A stretch of 64,000 bases of DNA, from positions 55,184,230 to 55,248,229 of the forward strand of contig CM051516.1 of the NCBI GenBank assembly GCA_028015205.1, read 5' to 3'. Numbering within the stretch: the first letter of the stretch is position 1; each line of letters begins with the position of its first letter. The translations under genes were made by a program, and so were the position numbers. Below the pieces are notes generated by a model. The model did not search any database, was not told the DNA's origin, and was given only the letters and a program-made list of their open reading frames with translations. This DNA is from Mytilisepta virgata. Its lineage: Eukaryota; Mollusca; Bivalvia; Mytilida; Mytilidae. This document shows, piece after piece, positions 45,601 through 53,700 of this stretch.

Positions 45601-47684
45601 ATTCCAGGAGCTGCATTGTCCATATTTGGCAGGTTCTGTTGGAATATTTCTGAAATCACTGTATCTATACCATCCCGCATTCAGAGACATCGTTTCACAG
45701 TCATCGTGGTTTCCCATATAATTATACATTGATTCAAACGTTCTGCTGAAATTCGCCTCTATAACTGTATGTTCCGTACAAGGATCTATTGCTTCACTGT
45801 CTGTAAAATAAAACATTTGGAGAAAGTGTTATATAAGTTAATCTATTTTGTCTCTAAGTCACGGGGTTTATTGCGAATTGGTATGATAATATTCATATTT
45901 TATTGCTTTTTGAATTAGTAATATATTAAAAGATTAAACGGTTATATCGTTTCTGGTGAATTTTGTGGCAATTTTAATAGAGAGAAATAAGAATTGAAAC
46001 TTTTGTTCAGTGTGAGTTTATGTAGAATAGAGAATTGAAACGGGGAATGTGTCAAAGAGACAACAACCCGCCCAACGAACAGAAAACAGCTCAAGGGTAA
46101 CAATATGTCTGAACACAGCGAGAATAACCCGCACCCATTCATTGGTGCTCTATACCTCTGAGTTGTTTCAGTTCTTAATTATATGACAAAAGACTGTCTT
46201 TGTTTTCGCTATTATCAATTTCTTTCATTCAGTAAAAATTCGTTATGTAATTATTTCACACCTCTGTATTATAAATTATTCCTGGGAACATATCTTTAGA
46301 TAACAACTAACATTTAATACTTAAAGTAATACAAATATCGGAAAACAATGCCAAGGCGACAACAGTGGGGAAAATGCAAAAGCCAAGTAAACCCGTGAGA
46401 ATGCAACACAAAAGAAAAACACCAGAAGAATATATGATTTAACTAAAAGAATAAATGAACAAATAAGAACCAAACAGGATTAGAAGAAGACATCATAGAA
46501 GAAGCTAAAAGCACTAGCAGTATAAACTCCCGTATATAAAAAAAAAACTGGCGGCGACATAATCGTGCTCCCAAAAATTAACGACACCCATTGCATTGCC
46601 GGCAAGTAATATCCGGTGAAATCCAGTGAGGTATCAATATTTTGTCTCATTTGAGATATATATATGATTACAGTTATTTGCATTTAAATCAAGATCTTAT
46701 ATATCAATATCATTTTATGTATAATTTGGAAATGTCTCTTCGTTCGATTGACTTAAATATATACCAAAGTAAATTGTCAAGGTCATGTTTTATTCTGCTA
46801 TAAGCACCTGCATCAAAAACGTATATATAACTGCAGTAATATGCCGACGTACCTTTAAGAGAGTAATTACGTCACAACGATAAAAACCGTGGTCAATATT
46901 GCGTTTAATATCGCCGAAGGAGCAGCGCAATAACAAGCGTTCTTCTAACGCTGACAATACAAAAGATTTTTGAAATTAATTGGTTGTATATATTTCATTA
47001 ATTATCTTAAATAAACGGCATTCCGTATAATAATCAGAAGACCCTAATAGTATGTAAAAATTACACAATATACATTATTATCATGCATATGGATATGATT
47101 ATACAAACCAATGCAAAATCTCCCACAGTGATGTATTGGTTCTAAATAAATAACGTTGAACGAATGACACCTCATAGCTGTCACATTCCAGCTATACCAA
47201 CAGTCACTGTACCAATCAGCTAAGCAAGCTTTCATAGTAGTTGTTTGACGTTCTTCAGTTGGATACAAACCTAAAATAAAATTGCATTAGGTTCAAAAGA
47301 ATGTTGTAAAAGGGGAAAATTACTGACTTAACTTGCTTATCAAAAGTTTTTGTTTTCTTAATATAATATAATCCATAATATTTGTGTCAACACCATTTAT
47401 GCTAAAGCCCCATATTATATTACCATTTAGCCATATTGGATTCCACGAGCCACACTGTCCATACTTGGCAGGTACTGTAGGTATGCTCCTAGAATCGCTA
47501 TATCGATACCATCCCGGTGTAAGAGACATCGTTTCACATTCGTCAACGAACTGTTGGTAATAATGAAGGTCATATTCAAATGTTCTGGTGTAATTTGCTT
47601 CTCCTACCGTATGGTTAATACAAGGATCTACCTCAAAGTTTGGTGGTGGTTCTGTTCCATAAGTACCTTCTGTATGGTCACTTT
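1..47684 (-). CDS. Giant tandem D8C-domain (uromodulin-like) glycoprotein gene, partial at both ends, about 80 exons
   Basis: Forty copies of an eight-cysteine module match the D8C domain of uromodulin, GP2 and OIT3/LZP: DPC at the start, DDCETMSL, the hallmark GWYRYSDFR...CGQ-type turn and NPVWLNG, then AC, CWY-W, RCHSFNV and CGRFC. Each module is two exons (A of 216 bp, B of 162 or 168 bp; the first A is 261 bp) flanked by GT and AG, all phase 1-1, so domains join in frame without a break. Known D8C proteins are secreted or GPI-anchored extracellular glycoproteins; an extracellular, disulfide-rich, heavily N-glycosylated polymer-like chain is inferred here. Five N-x-S/T sequons occur per two-domain unit. 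About 5060 codons are visible. No signal peptide, ZP, EGF or anchor exon was found in the window, so both gene ends are unknown. The continuous phase argues for one gene rather than 20 small ones, but transcript evidence is absent. Confidence 0.8.
1004..3002 (-). CDS. D8C pair 19 (reference copy for exon limits)
   Basis: Exons A1 2787-3002 (216 bp), B1 2282-2443 (162 bp), A2 1485-1700 (216 bp), B2 1004-1171 (168 bp). The donors are GTAGTT, GTTTGT, GTATCT and GTGTGT; the acceptors are TTTTACAG, TATCACAG, TTTATAG and CATTACAG. Domain 1 (A1+B1) has Cys in DPC, DDC, GQC, TAC, DCW, RC, HYC and RFC. Domain 2 (A2+B2) has the same eight, with a two-residue longer loop (DWSLDHCW). Sequons are NFS, NET and NVT in domain 1, and NFT and NET in domain 2. 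Several introns differ a little from the main array type (near 1250-1290 and 1900-1910), suggesting that this end is slightly less homogenised. Confidence 0.87.
3381..5380 (-). CDS. D8C pair 18 (Ser to Gly in B1)
   Basis: Exons A1 5165-5380, B1 4660-4821, A2 3862-4077, B2 3381-3548. B1 reads DWGDCW (base 4759), otherwise known only from pair 14. The intronic stretch near 4275 differs slightly from most units (AACCTTAG rather than AGCCTTAG on the plus strand). Confidence 0.85.
5759..7758 (-). CDS. D8C pair 17 (Ser to Tyr in B1)
   Basis: Exons A1 7543-7758, B1 7038-7199, A2 6240-6455, B2 5759-5926. It has G-Y-Y-P at the start of B1, and a C to A difference upstream of the B2 acceptor near 5960. 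Both recur about 9513 bp away in pair 13. Confidence 0.85.
8137..10136 (-). CDS. D8C pair 16 (Ser to Tyr in B1)
   Basis: Exons A1 9921-10136, B1 9416-9577, A2 8618-8833, B2 8137-8304. B1 begins G-Y-Y-P, the same two-base codon change as in pairs 13 and 17. The other exons are consensus. Confidence 0.85.
10515..12514 (-). CDS. D8C pair 15
   Basis: Exons A1 12299-12514, B1 11794-11955, A2 10996-11211, B2 10515-10682. The coding sequence is consensus. The intron downstream of B2 shares a T (near 10298) with the neighbouring unit (near 12676), an adjacent-unit sharing typical of unequal exchange. Confidence 0.85.
12893..14893 (-). CDS. D8C pair 14 (Ser to Gly in B1)
   Basis: Exons A1 14678-14893, B1 14172-14333, A2 13374-13589, B2 12893-13060. 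B1 reads DWGDCW where the consensus is DWSDCW (base 14271). The same change occurs 9512 bp away in pair 18. The A1-B1 intron has one extra T in its T-run near 14590. Confidence 0.85.
15272..17269 (-). CDS. D8C pair 13 (Ser to Tyr in B1)
   Basis: Exons A1 17054-17269, B1 16551-16712, A2 15753-15968, B2 15272-15439. B1 begins G-Y-Y-P instead of G-S-Y-P through a two-base codon change (TCC to TAT) near 16707. The A1-B1 intron has lost 2 bp near 16785. A2 has a silent change near 15790. Confidence 0.85.
17648..19647 (-). CDS. D8C pair 12
   Basis: Exons A1 19432-19647, B1 18927-19088, A2 18129-18344, B2 17648-17815. All four exons are consensus; an intronic substitution lies near 18683. Confidence 0.85.
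20026..22025 (-). CDS. D8C pair 11
   Basis: Exons A1 21810-22025, B1 21305-21466, A2 20507-20722, B2 20026-20193. Coding is consensus. Just after the A2 donor the intron has a G to T difference on the plus strand at about 20487, shared with pairs 3, 5 and 10. Confidence 0.85.
22404..24405 (-). CDS. D8C pair 10
   Basis: Exons A1 24190-24405, B1 23685-23846, A2 22887-23102, B2 22404-22571. The unit is 2380 bp because of a 2-bp insertion in the A2-B2 intron near 22829. A1 has the silent AAC in LNAGW. The intron after B2 shares a C to A difference (near 22316) with pair 11. Confidence 0.85.
24784..26783 (-). CDS. D8C pair 9 (His to Tyr in B2)
   Basis: Exons A1 26568-26783, B1 26063-26224, A2 25265-25480, B2 24784-24951. 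B2 reads WYSWYVTAK where all other copies have WYSWHVTAK. A2 has a silent GAT to GAC change near 25438. An intronic base differs just after the A1 donor at about 26553. Confidence 0.85.
27162..29161 (-). CDS. D8C pair 8
   Basis: Exons A1 28946-29161, B1 28441-28602, A2 27643-27858, B2 27162-27329. The A2 acceptor reads TTTTCATAG rather than TTTTTATAG, which still keeps the AG. The coding sequence is consensus. Confidence 0.85.
29540..31539 (-). CDS. D8C pair 7
   Basis: Exons A1 31324-31539, B1 30820-30981, A2 30021-30236, B2 29540-29707. It has the variant A1-B1 intron haplotype shared with pairs 4 and 6; the rest of the unit is consensus. This is the 3'-most occurrence of that haplotype. 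Confidence 0.85.
31918..33917 (-). CDS. D8C pair 6
   Basis: Exons A1 33702-33917, B1 33198-33359, A2 32399-32614, B2 31918-32085. It carries the variant A1-B1 intron haplotype described for pair 4. B2 has a silent AGA to AGG change at the CGRFC arginine near 31928. Confidence 0.85.
34296..36291 (-). CDS. D8C pair 5 (PARYGQ variant)
   Basis: Exons A1 36076-36291, B1 35571-35732, A2 34773-34988, B2 34296-34463. It has the same Gln to Arg change in A2 and the same 4-bp intron deletion (near 34600) as pair 3, plus shared intronic substitutions near 35333 and 35407. It is therefore the duplicate partner of pair 3. Confidence 0.85.
36670..38669 (-). CDS. D8C pair 4
   Basis: Exons A1 38454-38669, B1 37950-38111, A2 37151-37366, B2 36670-36837. 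The coding sequence is consensus apart from the silent AAC in A1. The A1-B1 intron carries a linked set of variants (near 38135, 38212, 38262 and 38320), and one base is inserted near 37919 after B1. The same haplotype is found in pairs 6 and 7. Confidence 0.85.
39048..41043 (-). CDS. D8C pair 3 (PARYGQ variant)
   Basis: Exons A1 40828-41043, B1 40323-40484, A2 39525-39740, B2 39048-39215. A2 reads PARYGQC where the consensus is PAQYGQC. The A2-B2 intron has a 4-bp deletion near 39352. Both features recur exactly 4752 bp away in pair 5. A1 has a silent AAT to AAC change in the LNAGW motif. Confidence 0.85.
41422..43421 (-). CDS. D8C pair 2
   Basis: Exons A1 43206-43421, B1 42701-42862, A2 41903-42118, B2 41422-41589. 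Coding sequence is the array consensus. Private differences are intronic, for example one base just after the B1 donor near 42694 and one at about 42307. The downstream intron carries a G at about 41326 that is shared only with the unit 4752 bp away. Confidence 0.85.
43800..45800 (-). CDS. D8C pair 1 (5'-most array unit)
   Basis: Exons in transcription order: A1 45585-45800, B1 45079-45240, A2 44281-44496, B2 43800-43967. This A1 is the most diverged of the array: it begins D-S-E-A-I instead of E-S-K-P-I, has TEH for TDH and MGNHDDC for MTYHDDC. Differences continue in the following intron near 45447-45510, then the unit joins the common sequence. This is the expected pattern at the edge of a homogenised array. 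Confidence 0.85.
46031..46150. repeat. Mussel interspersed repeat fragment in the B0-A1 intron
   Basis: The segment contains ggggaatgtgtcaaagagac, then acaacccg, and ends with a degenerate agcgagaa..cccgcaccc. From memory this matches a very common dispersed repeat in Mytilus genomes and transcripts. It sits in the 1.3-kb intron 45801-47108 and is the best taxonomic pointer in the window. The rest of that intron (46150-47108) has no coding potential I recognise. Confidence 0.6.
46898..46952. other. Two adjacent short hairpins
   Basis: attgcg (46898-46903) pairs with cgcaat (46926-46931). Immediately afterwards agcgtt (46936-46941) pairs with aacgct (46947-46952) across a 5-base loop. The setting is intronic and the function is unknown; it may be the remains of a mobile element end. 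Confidence 0.35.
47109..47270 (-). CDS. Exon B0: C-terminal half of the first visible D8C domain
   Basis: Acceptor TTTTAG at 47271 and donor GTTTGT from 47108; 162 bp, 54 codons, phase 1-1. It encodes LYPTEERQTTTMKAC, DWYSDCWYSWNVTAMRC and HSFNVIYLEPIHHCGRFC, with one NVT sequon. A 153-bp intron separates it from exon A0. The next intron (45801-47108) is 1.3 kb, far longer than any within the array, and contains a mussel interspersed repeat. Confidence 0.85.
47424..47684 (-). CDS. Exon A0: N-terminal half of the first visible D8C domain
   Basis: Bounded by a TTTTACAG acceptor at 47685 and a GTAATA donor at 47423; 261 bp, 87 codons, phase 1-1. The exon opens with an extra 16-residue spacer rich in Thr, Glu and Pro (SDHTEGTYGTEPPPNF) not present in the arrayed A exons, then DPCINHTVGEANYTRTF, DECETMSLTPGWYRYSD and CGSWNPIWLN. 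Sequons NHT and NYT are present. It differs from the arrayed exons at many positions, so it lies outside the homogenised block. The phase-1 acceptor requires at least one more upstream exon, which I could not find in the window. Confidence 0.85.
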
Positions 47685-47893
47685 CTGTAAAATTATTTAA
47701 TTTTCATGTACTGTTCGATGACTTGATTACATTTGTAATGTCTAAGCATTAAATGAGGATCTATAAATCTGCTTTTAGATCAATACTTCTTTCACTGAAC
47801 ATAAGTATAATTTGAATAGCTTTCAAGAAGCTAAATATGATTGGGACTAGTAAAGAAATTTGTGTTATTCTAAGCATTAATCCTGTTTATTCC

Positions 47894-48020
47894 TTTTTAG
47901 CTCAAATGACCCAAAGAGCCACGTCAGCTTTTTTAAGCTACTATGTGTCTGTCGTCTTGTTCGTAAAGTTTCCTTTACAGATCTTTCTTGAAACAACTAG
48001 GTCAACTGTGGCCAACCTTT
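47894..48020. repeat. Degenerate bivalve interspersed repeat
   Basis: The sequence ttttagctcaaatgaccc, then aaagagccacgtcagctttt, followed by a cgtc-rich stretch and gaaacaactaggtcaactgtggccaac, resembles from memory the abundant bivalve repeat whose core is GGCCCAAAGGGCCA. It lies just upstream of the first visible exon of the D8C gene. No promoter could be recognised in the flanking sequence. Confidence 0.5.
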
Positions 48021-50055
48021 GAATAAATAGTCATTAGTCATTTCTCAAAATAATATCTACTGTCTTGACACCTCAGTTCGTGAAATGGATTTTTCAGAAT
48101 TTGAATACCTTAATCAATGTGAAATGTCTAGTTAGTCGGGTGAAAGATGCAAGAGCTAAGTCATATATGAAACAATTGAACTTACCTGATTTCGTTCAAT
48201 CATGTTTTCAAAAGAAACAAAAAACTTCCGCCTTTGGAATTTTCAATGTAAAAGGGAGATAACTCTCCCTATGAGATTTTATAAAATTATATATTACAAC
48301 CCCGTGATGCATGAAATATGCACAAAGTGCATTAAAAATATTTAAAATAAGAGTTTTACAAATTTTAGGATAGGTCTGAGTTGATAAGTTCAAGTTATTA
48401 TTTTTTTGAAATTTTCAACTGCTTTAATTTTTCTATTTGAAATTCCCCATTCAAAACCATTTGTGAAGTATAAAAACATAAGACCACATAACCTTTATAA
48501 ACAACTTTACAATTATTATGTTTTCTTGGACGACTCAATAAGGTTAATTAATTAACAAAGGATTGTCTAATATCGAGCGCAGCGAGCGCTATAGGAGCAT
48601 ATGCATTTTCTACATATGGTCATTTAGAAAAGTCTTTGTTGAATGGGGGCAGCCATTATGCAATCCGAATTTATTTGTGCTACATACTAAGGCTAGAAAA
48701 AGTTTTGTTCGCCGGAAACGAAAGTAAGGGAAATAACTTGCTTCAAATTATAATTTTTGAGCATATGGCAAAATGTTGGGTATTTTATTCACGTGCCTCC
48801 ATCCTTTTTAATTATATTACCTCCCATAGTTATAGATAGAAAATGATAAAATTGTTTGAATTACAGACTTCAGCCTTTTTAATCATATTACCTCCCATAG
48901 TTGTAGATAGAAAATGATAAAATTGTTTGAATTACAGATAATCGAGTCTTTTCCCGTCTCGGCTCATAAACTAATGTGTCTATAAACACTTTCTATGGCG
49001 GATATTTACAAATTGTTTGTTTAATTCTGAGGGGAAAGGCTTCAGATTTGAAGGATTACGCTAGAAATCTTGGAGAGACTTGAAATTATCATGTTTTAAA
49101 AACATTTTGGCCGAAAAGTTATCGAAGGAGATGTGATAAAAGTTATTTCCTCATAAAATTCATCCTCCAAAATGGTTCTCCATATGCGGAAAATTTATGA
49201 ATGATCTCGCCTTGTATCTGTATTTGTAGTTTGAATTTGCATTTTTCACTAATTTGTGTTATTCATATAGCAGTTATACTACGGTTACGCTTCAGTTTTT
49301 TAAACTGAAGTGGCGGAAAGTTTTCAATGCTGACAATGTTCATTTGCACGCGGAAAGAAAGCTAATATTGTGTATAATGTACCTGTATGCGGACAAATTG
49401 CTTTTGAGTGATAAGAAATTGAATATTTGCATTTTTGTTTTTTGGACAAATATAATGCTTTGTAATGAATGTCGTCAGAGAAATCCAAAATGGCTGCTAT
49501 GCAATTTAGCATATTAATTCTAACGTTTAGAGTTTCAAAATGCTAAAAATCCATTTTATGAACTAAGGTGTCCAGACAGTAGTGACTAGGATTTAGGTTA
49601 ACATGGGAACTTTAGAAAAAAGAGATTCCTGTCTAAACCAATGAGCCAACTGAAAGCAAATCTTGGTCTTTATGTGATTCTCTTCCAAAATATCCAGACT
49701 GTGAACAATGATGACCACCATAGCCGTTCTTCGCTTAACATAAGACTATGTAGGAAGAGTTAGTTAAGAATTTTTTTAGGGTGCTTTCTTTCAAAATTCT
49801 ATTCGATGCCACAGCCGAAGTTAGCCGAAGAATGTTGGATCCATTCCTATTGAAAAAAAGATTTTCTTGTCTTCTGTACCTCTTTCAAAATAAATCTGAT
49901 GTCATTGATGTTCTCTCCAAACGTCAAAAACGTTTAAATATATTAGAGGAATAAATTAATAACAGTGGCTTGGAATAAATGAAATATTTATATGGTCTTC
50001 TTTGAATTTGCCTCACCAAATCGACAAAGTGGACGAATGGGATATATGAAGATAG
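48021..50055. other. Non-coding stretch, nothing recognised except a small tandem duplication
   Basis: Only short ORFs without ATG support or family resemblance are present on both strands. AT-rich. A 71-bp direct duplication lies at 48803-48940. Upstream exons of the D8C gene could be hidden here but none is evident. Confidence 0.5.
48803..48940. repeat. 71-bp tandem duplication
   Basis: A block beginning cctttttaat and containing attacctcccatag and gaaaatgataaaattgtttg occurs twice in direct succession (starts 48803 and 48874) with three or so differences. It probably arose by slippage or local duplication. Confidence 0.85.
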
Positions 50056-50275
50056 GTAAAGTCAAAACATACCAAAGGGATATTCGAAGGAGAGAAAAAT
50101 CGTAACAACTGACAAACTCCGGAGAACAACGAAGACAAGACCAAAACAATAAATGTACTACAATTGAAAACTAAAAAAATAAAAACAAAATGGATCCACC
50201 AAAAAACCGGGGGTAGACTCAGATGCTCTGGAAGAGTAAGCAGTCTCTGCTTCATGCAGGACACCCGCCATGCTG
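50056..50275 (-). mobile_element. 3' tail of the same retroelement
   Basis: Immediately 3' of the relic (minus-strand sense) is a 220-bp block that begins cagcatggcgggtgtcctgc and ends with ccctttggta. A second copy, without any coding part, lies at 54702-54921, which identifies the block as a dispersed element end rather than unique sequence. Confidence 0.65.
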
Positions 50276-50299
50276 GTCATGTATGACGAAGGGATAATA

Positions 50300-50756
50300 T
50301 CAATGGAACAGGTCCATTTTCATTTTGGAAACGGTTTTTTCATACCTGTCAACCACGTCATGATGATGCCCATAAAACTTTAATAAGGATTACTTCAGCT
50401 GAGGAGCAACGTACCCATGACTGAGCAAGTTTTCTGTCAGGAGCCGGGCTCTGCCCAGGAAGTCAATGTATATGTCACAAGCTCTGGAATAATGTATGAG
50501 TTTGAAATATATACTCCATACGCCGGCGCTTCTGGAATATTGCCGCTCAAAATGGGAGGTTGAAGATTGAAAAGTCAAATTCATCCCGTTTGTCGTAAAG
50601 TTTTGTATTCAATCTTCCTCTGGTGTCAATTTCGAGGTGAAGGTCAAGGTAAGACGCAGACTTGGCAGTGTCTGTGGTATCCTTACTTTCGAGCTCATTT
50701 GGGATAGATGAGATGCAAGAATTTTCCAAAAAACGTGAATTGTTAAAGGGGCACAT
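50300..50756 (-). pseudogene. Retroelement ORF relic (reverse-transcriptase-type C-terminal region), frameshifted
   Basis: Reading the minus strand, ESKDTTDTAKSASYLDLHLE continues as TKLYDKRDEFDFSIFNLPF. After a frameshift comes GNIPEAPAYGVYIS, and after a second shift LIHYSRACDIYIDFLGRARL and NLLSHGY, an in-frame stop, then KFYGHHHDVVDRYEKTVSKM and a terminal stop at 50300. This order of motifs (SASYLDL, KLYDKRD.F.F, PAYGVYISQLIRYSRAC, KFYGRHHDLVDRY) is, from memory, that of the C-terminal part of a retroelement polyprotein abundant in bivalve and lancelet genomes. I cannot name the clade. Two frameshifts and a premature stop mark it as dead. Its 5' part is absent or unrecognisable upstream of 50833. 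Confidence 0.65.
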
Positions 50757-53700
50757 ATAAGGGTTTCTCGAAAGACAATAGTCTGGTATTTAAAAGAAAG
50801 TCCTAACTTTATATATAAAACCTGTTCTGACATCTTATGCCATAAGTCAATGAAAAATGCAGTTTGAAAACGTTTTTATTATGTTGCATATGTTATAGTT
50901 GGGCTTTCCTTATGTCTTTTTTTATTTATAATATATTGTTTGTAATTCGGATTTTATTTAATATAATACGCAGTTTAAGACTACAAAATACAAAATTCTT
51001 TGCAATTTTGTAAAAGTATTATCATATTATTCCAATTTAAATGGACATGGTATGTTTATTTCATTGAATAAGTATTCATCAGTTGTACTTAAATAATGAA
51101 AGCCGAATTTTAAAATAAACCAAAATGTGTAAGAGCAGATTCATATGCCAACAGGACAAAAGAGGAAAGCCAAAATCCATACGAAGAAGATGGTTCCCAT
51201 AAAAATTACCAATTTGCTAACGTTTAATTGTACTGTATTGTTCTACTTTTTTTTGTTTTTGTTTATTATATGTTTTTATTCTTTTAATTATACGTGTATC
51301 CTTGTGGTGTTTGCTTGTTGTGTTTAATTCTTATGACTTTGTCTTTTCCTTGGATTTCGAATTAATGGACTTTTCCCGCTGTTTTGACGCTTCGGTATTC
51401 TTTTGCGCATTTACTACTCGAAGTATAGTATCAAGATCAACACTCAACCAAGCAGCATAGATAATTCTTTGCTGTTCGCATTATTTATGCAACCAGAAAT
51501 CAGAGAAATTTTATACTTGGCACCACTTAAACACTATGAAAAGTTGATTATGCGGTAGATTTCAAAATGTTGATCATCGGCCTCTGGGCAAAAAACAAAT
51601 TTCTTGAAATCCAGTTATTTATTGAAATCGTCGAAATTTCAATCACAATTTGTATACAATAGACCGATTTTCAAGGGATTCCTAAGGGTTTTGGGAAAGC
51701 GAATGATTTTCCTCGAACTACTCTTACACTTTCTGAGATATGATCGTGAAACTGGTATGTAATTTGCTCTTTAACAATTGTCTGTGCCGAAGGTTTCAGA
51801 ATTTTTATATTTGCCATAAGGCCTGAAAAAACGGTAACTAGTGAAATCTTCTAAACAACTAAGGACAGAAAGTTGACTCATAATATATATGTCAAATTGA
51901 CTCAGCTTTCACCAGGTGTGACTGGATCGTGAACATTCTCATTAATTCTATGAGAGATATGCGGAATGTCTCATGATTTTAATATTTGCATAGTTATAGG
52001 CTGGGATATGCAGCGTTTTTCATTATCACTATGAGAATATACCCGTTTAAGTACTGGTATCCAATGAAGATGGAATAGCTTTTCTTTGGAATCAAATCAT
52101 CGAAAAAATTAACGGTCATGGTTAAATAAGTTACTAGGCAGATATATACGATTGGCTAAATAAACAAATTTCGACACATTGAGAAGGGATGAGAAGAATC
52201 ATCAATACTATGGTATTTTAAAATTTCATTTCTTTGATGAAAGTAATTAATGAAAGCATTTGCTAAACTGAAAAATAAAAATTATAGCAGTGATATTAGT
52301 GGCCTTTGCAGCTTAAACTCATAATGTTCTTTGGCGTTACAATAGTGTTCGATAGGTTCCACTTTTCGAAGTTTAAAGTATTTTATGCCGAACGTACTTT
52401 TAGGAAGCAGTCCTTTGATTTGTAATGGGGACAAGGAGGAAATGCGGCATACATTAGCGCGCGTTATTTCTAAATGCCCGATGAATCCTTGTTTGTTATA
52501 CGTTGATTTGAACTGCATGATTAATATCTTAATAGTTTTATAATAAGTATTAATAATATTCCAGCAATGTACGCTCACTGTGATTGAAACAGCTTGGTCT
52601 GAACTGACATTATGCCGATTCGACAAGTGGACTAGCTTAGGTCGACCTATCCTAGGATTTAGCCAGATGCCAATGCAATGTCAACTTTTATAGAAATGGA
52701 TATGTCCGCTAATCATATCTAATGTATGAAACGTTGCAAATAGGTAATAGCAGTTGAAATGTCAAGTAAGGTTAGATCTCAAATCTTCTAAGACTAAGAA
52801 AGGGAAAGTAGACAGCTGAAATCTTCACACTTTGATTTCAGTCGTCCTATGTCGTTCATACGTATGTATCAATCTAACTATAATGCAGAAATGGACTGGT
52901 AATTGATCTATTTAGTTTCATGGACACTGGGATAGATAAGTTGATTACTGAGAGAAAATAAGCAACTAAATATATAGGAAACTAAAGTTAAAGGATTGGG
53001 CTCGTTTCTTCTTTTTCCAATGTAGTAGCCATTGTACAAACTTCGGAGGGAAATTAAACCAGGTCGACCATAAGCGGCGCACAGTTTTCATATTTTAATT
53101 TGCATTTATTCTCCTTTTGTCCTATTTGAAAGGTCGGTATTCTATTCTACCGACATTTGTCACAGAATATTAATAGCTTTTTAAGGACATATTTGCTTAA
53201 AAGTTGATTTTTTTAAATCGCGATTTGCGAGTAGAAAACAAAAGAAAGCAATAGTTTTATGCAAAAAGTAACAACTAACTATAGTAAATATTTCAGATTC
53301 TGAACTTTAAACAACTACAGGTTTACGGTAAATATTGTAAATTCTGAAACTTAAAGCCATCAGTGAAACAAATACTTAATTTATGTTCCTACATGTTCAT
53401 AGTTGGGACGAAGTTTCAGTTGTGAATTTATATCACATTCTGTCAATTGCTCGGAGCGTGCGCGTGTGGGTGGGTGTCTGTGTCGAAATATAATCAATAT
53501 ATCATTTTATTAATTAGTATAATATACATGTAACTGTTCTTCAAATATGGTTAATATTGTTGTTCAAAAATTGCCAATTTCCTATCTATAAATCTGCTTA
53601 TACCGTGAAAATGGTAAATGATCGTTGAATAAACTACATGACTGTGTATTTTTATTTTTATTTTTTTGTTAAATCGATTTCCAAAATCTTTGAAAAAATT

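Larger units (their letters stand above)
1..45815 (-). repeat. Tandem array of a 2378-bp genic unit, 19 complete copies plus a partial one
   Basis: Exon A1 recurs with a spacing of 2374-2380 bp, from 410 through to 45585. Each unit contains exons A1, B1, A2, B2 and introns of about 343, 581, 313 and 378 bp. Introns are as similar between units as exons, with only scattered substitutions and indels of 1-4 bp. The similarity stops abruptly just upstream of the last A1 exon, around 45815, and the unit nearest this edge (45447-45800) carries more differences than the internal ones. The left end of the array is outside the window. Confidence 0.97.

Noticed and set aside
1..45815. Array taken as a satellite DNA or a CRISPR-like array
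   Set aside because: The unit is 2.4 kb with four exons of a recognisable extracellular domain, consistent splice sites and a diverged related domain next to it. There are no short repeats with unique spacers.
47685..50000. Search for promoter and first exon of the D8C gene
   Set aside because: No convincing signal-peptide exon with a phase-1 donor was found on the minus strand. The start of the gene may lie further upstream or beyond the window.
50013..50264. 83-codon minus-strand hydrophobic ORF considered as a signal peptide exon of the D8C gene
   Set aside because: It coincides with the 3' tail of the retroelement relic, which has another copy at 54702-54921.
52282..52626. 114-codon minus-strand ORF
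   Set aside because: It starts at TTG, has no recognisable motif and no neighbours of the same kind; it is compatible with chance in AT-rich DNA.
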